7,146 nt of DNA from an uncultured Roseiflexaceae bacterium. GTDB taxonomy: Bacteria > Chloroflexota > Chloroflexia > Chloroflexales > Roseiflexaceae. Below the pieces are notes generated by a model, which was given only the letters and a program-made list of their open reading frames with translations, was not told the DNA's origin and searched no databases. Position numbers and translations under genes: made by a program. Positions 1 through 5,244 of the stretch are shown here, in pieces (position 1 is the first letter of the stretch; every line of letters begins with the position of its first letter). The DNA is taken from the NCBI GenBank assembly GCA_903868295.1, contig CAIPUQ010000426.1:1-7146 (forward strand), written 5' to 3'.

Positions 1-10
1 AGAACTCGCC

Positions 11-859
11 TTACGTTTGCAGCCAGAGCTCGACGACGCGGGCATGCCCCGCGAGGTCATGATGCAAGACGACTCGACCAGCAGGGAAGGCAGTCTGTAA
101 CAATGCACAGACGATGACTGCTTGGCGCGGATCGATTTCGCAGGCGAAATACCCCGGGCTTAGCAAATGATGTGGCAACAGTTGGGCGAAGCGCCGGTAC
201 ACCGCAGCACCGTCTGGGTCCCCGCCAAAGAGTGCGATATGTGGTTCGTGTAGCCGCACATCGGCATTGCCATCGTCACCCATGACATACGGTGGGTTAC
301 TGACCATGAACGACACCGGCGCACACGCCGTGCATAAATCGGCGTGCAATAGATGTATCTGTGCGTTGAGGCCATGCCGGTCGCGATTGATGGCACTCAC
401 AGCAAGTGCATCGGCCGACACATCGGTGCCGATGATGGTTGGTGCTGCGCCAGCGCGTGCAAGGGCGACCCCGATGCAGCCCGAACCGCTGCCGACATCA
501 ACGATGACGGGCGGATGTAGGATTCGGGCCGCTGCGATGGCGCAGTCGACCAACAGCTCTGTCTCGGGTCGCGGTACAAGCACCCGTGCATCGACATAGA
601 AGTCATGCCCATAGAACTCGCGGTGGTTCGTCACATAGGCGACAGATTCGCCCCGGCTCCGCCGTTCGACGAGGGTGTGGTACTGCGCCAACATATTGGG
701 GGAGATGATGTCGGTAGCGTGCGCAAGGAGCTGTGCGCGGCTCCAGCCGGTCACATGACCGAGCAAAAGCTCCGCGTCGAGGCGTGCGCTGGGTGATGTT
801 GGCTGCAGTGCTGTGGTTGCGTCGCTGAGCGTCGTGCGGATGGTCGTGGGCACAGGCAT
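11..859 (-). CDS. prmC: Peptide chain release factor N5-glutamine methyltransferase PrmC (HemK)
   Basis: A 282-aa protein, the usual length for PrmC. The family uses S-adenosylmethionine to methylate the glutamine of the GGQ motif of release factors RF1/RF2 in the cytoplasm, which aids translation termination. Seen here: an N-terminal helical region (about residues 1-75) that in the family contacts the release factor; the linker motif EFYG (81-84) and VPRPETE (95-101); the SAM-binding glycine loop DVGSGSGCIG (121-130); the acidic motif GTD (144-146); and the catalytic NPPY (188-191), which places the target glutamine amide. The C-terminal DLAGHARVVEL (268-278) is also typical. The ATG start is kept because the family N-terminus fits, although the upstream GAGAC lies very close to it and is a poor ribosome binding site. 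The gene follows accA on the same strand but is separated from it by a strong terminator. Its frequent partner prfA is not in view. The older name HemK (haem synthesis) is a misnomer. Confidence 0.95.
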   Translation of the reverse strand: MPVPTTIRTTLSDATTALQPTSPSARLDAELLLGHVTGWSRAQLLAHATDIISPNMLAQYHTLVERRSRGESVAYVTNHREFYGHDFYVDARVLVPRPETELLVDCAIAAARILHPPVIVDVGSGSGCIGVALARAGAAPTIIGTDVSADALAVSAINRDRHGLNAQIHLLHADLCTACAPVSFMVSNPPYVMGDDGNADVRLHEPHIALFGGDPDGAAVYRRFAQLLPHHLLSPGYFACEIDPRQAVIVCALLQTAFPAGRVVLHHDLAGHARVVELWLQT

Positions 860-874
860 GCGTCTCGTTTGTAC

Positions 875-909
875 AAAAAAACCGCGCCGGCACAGGATGT
901 GCCGGCGCG
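875..909 (-). terminator. Intrinsic terminator after accA
   Basis: Read on the minus strand, positions 909-899 pair perfectly with 893-883 (11-bp GC-rich stem) around a 5-base loop (898-894). Two G residues follow and then seven T residues (881-875). This is a textbook Rho-independent terminator in the minus direction only, as the plus strand has no T tract after the stem. It lies 10 nt past the accA stop and 15 nt before the prmC start codon, so it should end the accDA transcript. Confidence 0.9.
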
Positions 910-919
910 ACGCGGATGA

Positions 920-1771
920 CTACAGGAACGACAATGGTTCGCCGTTGCTCGATTGATTCGTCGGCATGGTCTTGATGGCACCCATGACGCGATACTTCTG
1001 ATAGCGCTGATCGAGGAGCACACTGGTTGGCAGTGCATTGAGCGCATCGATGTTTTGCATGATGGTTACACCGGCCCGACGGATGGTTGCGTCGGCGTCG
1101 TTGTGGGCGCCGCCCTCGGGCTCGGGGATGATGGTATCGATGATGTTCATATCTTTGAGGTCTTGGGCGGTGATGCGCATGGTTTTGGCGGCGTCGGGAG
1201 CCTTGGACGAGTCGCGCCACAAGATGGCAGCACTGGCCTCGGGGGCTGCAACCGAGTAGACCGAGTGTTCGAGCATCAGGATCCGGTCGGTGACGCCGAT
1301 AGCGAGTGCTCCGCCCGAACCACCCTCGCCGATGACGAGGCTGACAATGGGTGTGCGCAACTGCGCCATGATGAGGATGTTCTCGGCAATCGCGTTGCCT
1401 TGGCCACGCGACTCAGACTCCATGCTCGGGTCTGCACCGGGTGTGTCGATGAGGCAGATGACCGGCAGCGCGAATTTTTCGGCGTGATGAAACAAGCGCA
1501 TCGCCTTGCGATACCCTTCGGGTTTGGGCATGCCGAAGTTGCGACGCATGTTTTCGCGCGTGTCGCGGCCTTTTTGGTGACCGATAATCACCACAGACTG
1601 GCCTTCGATGCGACCCACCCCAGCAACAATAGCTGCATCGTCGGCGAAGCGACGATCGCCATGGAACTCGAAGAAGTCTTCGCACAGCACCCGCACATAA
1701 TCGAGTGTGCGTGGGCGTTGGACGTGGCGCGATATCTGGACTTTATCCCAGGCAGAGAATGGCGTCTTCAT
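920..1771 (-). CDS. accA: Acetyl-CoA carboxylase carboxyltransferase subunit alpha
   Basis: A 283-aa protein. With AccD it forms the carboxyltransferase that moves the carboxyl group from carboxybiotin to acetyl-CoA, giving malonyl-CoA for fatty-acid synthesis. Crotonase-fold motifs of the family are clear: QRPRTLDYVR (18-27), GHQKGRDTREN (64-74), RRNFGMPKPEGYRKA (76-90), IDTPGA (108-113), the glycine-rich IGEGGSGGALAIG (147-159) that helps build the oxyanion site, and IIPEPEGGAH (214-223). Two deviations: the N-terminal helical extension of about 40 residues seen in E. coli AccA (about 319 aa) is absent, the protein starting just before the QRP motif; and the usual AYPG after DTPG is ADPS. 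The C-terminus carries a short tail past the RYQKYR helix. The start is supported by GAGGT six nt upstream. It is co-transcribed with accD 9 nt upstream. accB and accC (biotin carrier and carboxylase) are not in the window. Confidence 0.95.
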   Translation of the reverse strand: MKTPFSAWDKVQISRHVQRPRTLDYVRVLCEDFFEFHGDRRFADDAAIVAGVGRIEGQSVVIIGHQKGRDTRENMRRNFGMPKPEGYRKAMRLFHHAEKFALPVICLIDTPGADPSMESESRGQGNAIAENILIMAQLRTPIVSLVIGEGGSGGALAIGVTDRILMLEHSVYSVAAPEASAAILWRDSSKAPDAAKTMRITAQDLKDMNIIDTIIPEPEGGAHNDADATIRRAGVTIMQNIDALNALPTSVLLDQRYQKYRVMGAIKTMPTNQSSNGEPLSFL

Positions 1772-1777
1772 GCAGTG

Positions 1778-1782
1778 ACCTC
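1778..1782 (-). promoter_or_regulatory. accA ribosome binding site overlapping the accD stop
   Basis: On the minus strand the sequence reads TGAGGTCACTGC then ATG. The GAGGT Shine-Dalgarno shares bases with the TGA stop codon of accD and sits six nt from the accA start. Ribosomes finishing accD should therefore load onto accA, which suits two subunits needed in equal amounts. Confidence 0.75.
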
Positions 1783-2665
1783 ACACATCAGCAGGTAATG
1801 GTGATGCGTCGGCATCACGCATGGTATAGAGCTTGAATAAGCGACCGAGGGTGCTGCGCAGATCATTGCGTGGCACGACCATGTCAATCATGCCGTGTTC
1901 GAGCATGAATTCGGCGCTTTGGAAGTTGGCCGGGAGCTTCTGCCGGATGGTTTGTTCGATGACACGGCGACCAGCAAAACCAATGCGCGCACCGGGTTCG
2001 GCAATGATGATATCGGCTACCGAGGCATATGATGCAAGCACGCCGCCGTAGCAGGGATCCGTCATCAGCGAGATGTGTGGCATCCCGATGGTACCCAGGC
2101 GGGCGAGTGTTAGGTTGACTTTGGGGAGTTGCATCAACGCCAGAACGCCTTCGTGCATGCGGGCACCGCCCGATGCGTTGATGGTGAGCAGGGGGACACG
2201 ACGGTCGTAGGCGCGTTCGGCAGCGCGGGCGATTTTTTCGCCGAATACACTACCCATCGATCCACCGATGAAATCGAACTCGGTGATGGTCACCTGCAAC
2301 GCTTGCCCCATGATGCTCGCATTGCCGCTAATCATGGCATCGTACAACCCGGTTTGGAGCTGACTGTCACGGAGCTTTTGGGCGTAGTTATCTTTGGGAG
2401 AAACGAAGTTCAACGGGTCAAGGGGTGCAATATTGCCGTCTTCTTCGGTGAATGATTCGCTGTCGAACAACCCTTGCCACTCGACGGCACTCAGGCGCAT
2501 ATGGTGGCCGCACTTGCAGACTTTGAGGTTGTCGCGCAGTTGCTTGTGGTACGTCAAATCGCCACATGACGGGCATTTGACCCACATGTTGTCGGGGGTG
2601 TCTTGATCGCGCGTCTGCTCGCCTGGCGTGAACGCTTTCGGAGCGCGACGAAAGAGTTCTTTCAT
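1781..2665 (-). CDS. accD: Acetyl-CoA carboxylase carboxyltransferase subunit beta
   Basis: A 294-aa protein, close to the usual 280-305 aa. It is the zinc-finger subunit that pairs with AccA in the carboxyltransferase heterotetramer. Seen: an N-terminal zinc region with cysteines at 31, 34, 50 and 52; FIGGSMGSV (132-140); the oxyanion motif ASGGARMHEG (164-173); LTDPCYGGV (200-209); and GFAGRRVIEQT (229-239). The N-terminus MKELFRRAPK and the linker to VKCPSCG fit the family. The second zinc knuckle is odd: it reads C-K-C (CxC) where E. coli AccD and the usual family pattern have CxxC, so one residue is missing in frame. GFAGRR also replaces the common GFAGPR. The ATG start has a GAGG at 2673-2676, seven nt upstream. 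The gene leads the accDA operon and is transcribed from the divergent promoter region at its 5' side. Confidence 0.95.
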   Translation of the reverse strand: MKELFRRAPKAFTPGEQTRDQDTPDNMWVKCPSCGDLTYHKQLRDNLKVCKCGHHMRLSAVEWQGLFDSESFTEEDGNIAPLDPLNFVSPKDNYAQKLRDSQLQTGLYDAMISGNASIMGQALQVTITEFDFIGGSMGSVFGEKIARAAERAYDRRVPLLTINASGGARMHEGVLALMQLPKVNLTLARLGTIGMPHISLMTDPCYGGVLASYASVADIIIAEPGARIGFAGRRVIEQTIRQKLPANFQSAEFMLEHGMIDMVVPRNDLRSTLGRLFKLYTMRDADASPLPADV

Positions 2666-2698
2666 CGGGTCGCCTCACAAATGAGAGTAGATAGCCAA

Positions 2699-2707
2699 AG
2701 TATACCA
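2699..2707 (-). promoter_or_regulatory. Extended -10 promoter for accDA
   Basis: Read on the minus strand the bases are TGGTATACT, which is TGn followed by TATACT, one mismatch from the TATAAT consensus. No good -35 box is present at 16-18 bp (GCCGTC at the 17-bp spacing), as is common for extended -10 promoters. The inferred transcript start near 2692 gives a leader of roughly 27 nt before the accD start. This is a prediction from sequence only. Confidence 0.55.
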
Positions 2708-2734
2708 CATCACCTCGGGCTGACGGCGTGGCTA

Positions 2735-2743
2735 TGGTATGAT
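2735..2743 (+). promoter_or_regulatory. Extended -10 promoter for the ppk2 unit
   Basis: The bases TGGTATGAT give TGn plus TATGAT, a good -10 hexamer, again without a recognisable -35 box. A transcript start near 2750 would leave a leader of about 30 nt before the start codon at 2781. The element overlaps the most upstream in-frame ATG (2739), which argues that this ATG is not the real start of ppk2. Confidence 0.5.
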
Positions 2744-2770
2744 GCGCATTGCATTCACGTACATATCGAT

Positions 2771-2776
2771 AGGGAT
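2771..2776 (+). promoter_or_regulatory. Ribosome binding site that decides the ppk2 start
   Basis: AGGGAT lies four nt before the ATG at 2781. It is a moderate Shine-Dalgarno match, but none of the alternative in-frame ATGs (2739, 2742, 2775) has a comparable one at a suitable distance. It favours 2781. Confidence 0.45.
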
Positions 2777-2780
2777 GGGC

Positions 2781-3635
2781 ATGAACGAGAGCCTGTATCT
2801 CCCGCAGCCGGTGACCGGTGATGGCTTCAGTCTGCGATCGAGCTCCTGTGTCGGAACACCTTCGGTAACGAAAGAAGACGGCAAAGCTGCTGCCGAAGCG
2901 CTCATGGCCGATGTGAGTGAACTCGAAGCACTCATGTTTGGCGCGGGGACGCATCGCGTGGTGTTGGTTTTGCAGGGTCTCGATGCAAGTGGAAAAGACG
3001 GCGTGGTACGCTTCGTGATTGGACGTGGCGACCCCGTTACGAGCCTGGTTACGTCGTTCAAAATGCCCACCCCAGCAGAGGCAGGGCGTGATTTTCTGTG
3101 GCGTGTGCATCATGCAGTCCCACCCCGCGGGATGGTTGGCATCTTCAATCGTTCGCACTACGAAGACGTGGTTGCCACCCGGGTCCGCGATACCATCGAC
3201 GCCCAGACACAATCACAACGCATCGGCCATATCACAGCCTTCGAGTCGTTGTTGGCGGATGATGGGACGATTCTGATCAAGTGCTATTTGCACATCGATG
3301 TCGATGAACAATCTACCCGCCTGATGGCCCGTGAGCACGAACTTATCACTGCTTGGAAATTAGCTCCCGATGATTGGCATGATCGCGGCTTGTTCGCGTC
3401 GTATCTCGATGTCTATACAGATGTGATGCTCCGCACGAGCACCGAACGCGCGCCGTGGTATGTCGTCCCGGCAAACCGCAAGTGGTACCGCAATTTGGTG
3501 ATTGCGGGTTTGCTCAAACAGCACATGGAGCCCTATCGGGCTGCGTGGGTACAGACGTTGGAGCAGATGCAATCGGAGCGTATCGCCGCCATCGAATCAG
3601 TGCGTCAACGTAGCACGGGAGGAACGGGCCGATGA
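2781..3635 (+). CDS. ppk2: PPK2-family polyphosphate:nucleotide phosphotransferase
   Basis: A 284-aa protein from the chosen start. PPK2 enzymes transfer phosphate between polyphosphate and nucleoside mono- or diphosphates in the cytoplasm. The P-loop fold is clear: Walker A LQGLDASGKDG (64-74), TSFKMPTPAE (91-100), FLWRVHHAVPPRG (105-117), the hallmark FNRSHYEDV (122-130), FESLL (154-158), LHIDVDEQ (170-177), AWKLAPDDW (191-199), and the C-terminal TSTERAPWYVVPANRKW (219-235). The FLWRVH, NRSHYEDV and APWYVVPA forms resemble the subgroup that acts on AMP and ADP (class III), but substrate cannot be settled by eye. The reading frame is open further upstream to an ATG at 2739, giving 298 aa; 2781 is preferred because of its AGGGAT site and because 2739 lies inside the predicted -10 box. 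The gene overlaps the next one by ATGA, so the two are translationally coupled. The last 20 or so residues look poorly conserved. Confidence 0.9.
   Translation: MNESLYLPQPVTGDGFSLRSSSCVGTPSVTKEDGKAAAEALMADVSELEALMFGAGTHRVVLVLQGLDASGKDGVVRFVIGRGDPVTSLVTSFKMPTPAEAGRDFLWRVHHAVPPRGMVGIFNRSHYEDVVATRVRDTIDAQTQSQRIGHITAFESLLADDGTILIKCYLHIDVDEQSTRLMAREHELITAWKLAPDDWHDRGLFASYLDVYTDVMLRTSTERAPWYVVPANRKWYRNLVIAGLLKQHMEPYRAAWVQTLEQMQSERIAAIESVRQRSTGGTGR
3617..3623 (+). promoter_or_regulatory. Strong ribosome binding site of the 139-aa gene
   Basis: GGGAGGA lies inside the 3' end of ppk2, eight nt before the ATG at 3632. This near-consensus site, together with the ATGA overlap, is the best evidence that the small downstream frame is a real gene. 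Confidence 0.75.
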
Positions 3636-4051
3636 TCGACGGGAGTTTGGCACAAGGGCTGACGGATGCGGGCATTCGCTGGCAACCGGCGAATGGTGAT
3701 TGGTTTTGCCTCGATACCACCGATGTCGAACCGTGGTTGATTGCACCCGGTGCGGTCGAGTTGGGGCTTCATGATGGGGACTCGGTATTGATGTTCCATG
3801 GGGCCAGCGAATGGGCGATGGATGCAGTGCATGCAGTCGATGCTATCTGGTTGCCGTCGGAACAACAGGCGCGGGAGCTCTTGTTGGAGCATCTCGGTGC
3901 GCATGCAGTGGTGACCCTCGAGTCACGTGCTGAGGGCGTACGCTGTCGGGTCCAACAGGCTGATTGGCTGTTTGAATCGTCGGCGGTGCAGGCAGTCGAT
4001 GCCTATGCGAGTGTCTTGTTGGCGGTATTGAACGGTGAACGGGAGCGCTAG
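3632..4051 (+). CDS. Uncharacterised 139-aa protein coupled to ppk2
   Basis: I do not recognise a function. The protein is small, acidic and soluble, with no signal peptide or membrane segment. Visible blocks: an N-terminal helix ending in DAGIRWQPANGDWF (12-25), a beta-rich middle with DSVLMFHGASEWAMD (50-64), AIWLPSEQQARELL (71-84), and a C-terminal AVDAYASVLLAVL (121-133). These blocks (WxP...GDxF, GxxEWAxD, WLPxExQ, a terminal AYAxxLLxLL) recall from memory a family of small hypothetical proteins in Chloroflexi and Actinobacteria sometimes labelled 'pilus assembly protein CpaE', a label with no evident support here. It starts within ATGA at the ppk2 stop with a strong Shine-Dalgarno, so it is co-translated with the kinase. 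Its stop codon shares the CTAG tetranucleotide with the convergent gene. Being a real gene is well supported; function is open. Confidence 0.8.
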   Translation: MIDGSLAQGLTDAGIRWQPANGDWFCLDTTDVEPWLIAPGAVELGLHDGDSVLMFHGASEWAMDAVHAVDAIWLPSEQQARELLLEHLGAHAVVTLESRAEGVRCRVQQADWLFESSAVQAVDAYASVLLAVLNGERER

Positions 4052-5229
4052 GTGCTGTGACTGTCGAGGACACGGATCGCGTTGGTGAGGAGCCGGGCGC
4101 TCTGTTCGACAATTGCGGGGGTGATTGCTTCTGAGGTGTCTTTGGTCGAGCCTTGGAGCGGGACCCGGCCATTGTGATCCAGGCATGCAATACTGATTGC
4201 GCGTCGCTTGGCTTGGGTGAGCGGTCGCACAATGGGGATGAAGTTGGCGATACGGGGCTCGGCACGCACCCCGCGGGTTGCTTCGGTAAAGACATCAACC
4301 AAGATATCGTCTGCACTCCGAGTGCGCTCGTTGACATCGTGAAGCACATAACTCAGTGTACCCCTGCCGAGTCCCTCGAGCCCGATGAAGAACGTGGCCT
4401 GGGAATCGAAGGGGTATTTTTTGACGAGATTTGCAAGCCCTGCGCCCGTGGTGCCGCCCCCCAATCCCACAGCCCAGAGTTCGGTGTTGTTCAAGCGCCC
4501 GAGGTCATCGACCGCGGTGAGCATCGCGGCAATAGAACCTGCGTAACTCACCGCACCCGACGAAAACGGCTGCGAACGAACCCACAGCTCGGCACTGGCC
4601 GCGAGCAGCAAATAAACGACGGGAATAAGCAGCAACACCGTGCGCACCTCGGGTGGTAACGGCAGCGGCGCGATGTACTCGAGTGACATCATGGTCAGCA
4701 GTGCGACGCTTGCTGCCACCTGCGCCTCGCGACTGCCGATGGGGTCGCGCGGTTGGTGTGTGTCGAGTGGCACGAGCAGTACCACCCGACGGGTTGCCGG
4801 ACCGATGGGGGCGTGGGTCGCGACGACATTCTGACTTTCGCTGGTGGCCCGTCTGAAGTGCCTGCTCAGGGTGTTGGTGAGGAGCATGGCGACAACACTG
4901 GTTGTTGCTGCGATAGCGAGTGCATAGAGCCGTTCGTACGTCCAGACGCCGATCGAGGCACTCGCCAAAAGCGCAACCATCAGACCACCGCTGCCAGCGA
5001 GCGCATGGGTGCGGAACGGGTCCGTCCAGACTTGCAGACCGGCCCGTCGGAGCCGGCTGGCCACGTAGGCAGCGGTCTGCGCCTCGGCAATCGAGGTGAC
5101 CGGGCGGGCGCCGATATCGTCAGCGATTTTGTGGATGGCGTCGATGGGGTCTTCACGACGACGCAACACCGGGAGGGGGAACTCCACGGTGTTGAGGGGC
5201 ATGGTTGAGTAGTCTGGTTCGTATGTCAT
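4048..5229 (-). CDS. Membrane protein with degenerate M28-peptidase-like domain
   Basis: A 393-aa protein. The overall pattern follows zinc aminopeptidases of family M28: an N-terminal block DPIDAIHKIADDIGARP (27-43) with ADxVASRLRRAGLQV-like text (53-67), then SQNVVATHAP (132-141), RRVVLLVPLDT (147-157), TELWAVGLGGGTTGAGLANLV (249-269), FFIGLEGLGRGTLSYV (280-295) and a C-terminal DTSEAITPAIVEQSARLLTNAI (364-385). The sites that normally bind metal or catalyse look changed: the HxD position reads PLD (154-156), the DDxSG stretch is GSREAQ (165-170), the EE pair is TT (260-261), the later Asp is Glu285, and the final His position is Gly360. Hydrophobic stretches at about 82-98, 101-120 and 196-212 are probable membrane helices inserted in the fold. 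I infer an inactive membrane-bound relative; the peptidase relationship itself is a pattern judgement. The start has no good Shine-Dalgarno (an alternative Met lies at residue 10); it follows the upstream gene by 15 nt, so it is likely read on the same transcript. Confidence 0.7.
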   Translation of the reverse strand: MTYEPDYSTMPLNTVEFPLPVLRRREDPIDAIHKIADDIGARPVTSIAEAQTAAYVASRLRRAGLQVWTDPFRTHALAGSGGLMVALLASASIGVWTYERLYALAIAATTSVVAMLLTNTLSRHFRRATSESQNVVATHAPIGPATRRVVLLVPLDTHQPRDPIGSREAQVAASVALLTMMSLEYIAPLPLPPEVRTVLLLIPVVYLLLAASAELWVRSQPFSSGAVSYAGSIAAMLTAVDDLGRLNNTELWAVGLGGGTTGAGLANLVKKYPFDSQATFFIGLEGLGRGTLSYVLHDVNERTRSADDILVDVFTEATRGVRAEPRIANFIPIVRPLTQAKRRAISIACLDHNGRVPLQGSTKDTSEAITPAIVEQSARLLTNAIRVLDSHST

Positions 5230-5244
5230 TGCGCTGCAGAACGA

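Noticed and set aside
868..877. Palindrome TTTGTACAAA before prmC
   Set aside because: It arises where the terminator T tract meets the prmC leader; short, and with no second copy to suggest an operator.
953..1798. A 281-codon open frame on the plus strand opposite accA
   Set aside because: It is antisense to a clearly recognised gene; its translation has low-complexity GDG/DDG character and no domain pattern. It reflects the codon bias of accA.
2418..3212. A 264-codon minus-strand frame spanning the 5' ends of accD and ppk2 and the promoter region
   Set aside because: It crosses two genes with clear family motifs and the divergent promoter region, and its translation is rich in Arg/His/Cys in the way of shadow frames.
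3818..3912. Repeated ATGCAGT / GCATGCAGT words
   Set aside because: They encode the Ala-Val-His-Ala-Val-Asp-Ala stretch and a later His-Ala-Val in the 139-aa protein; copies are few and irregularly spaced, so codon use explains them.
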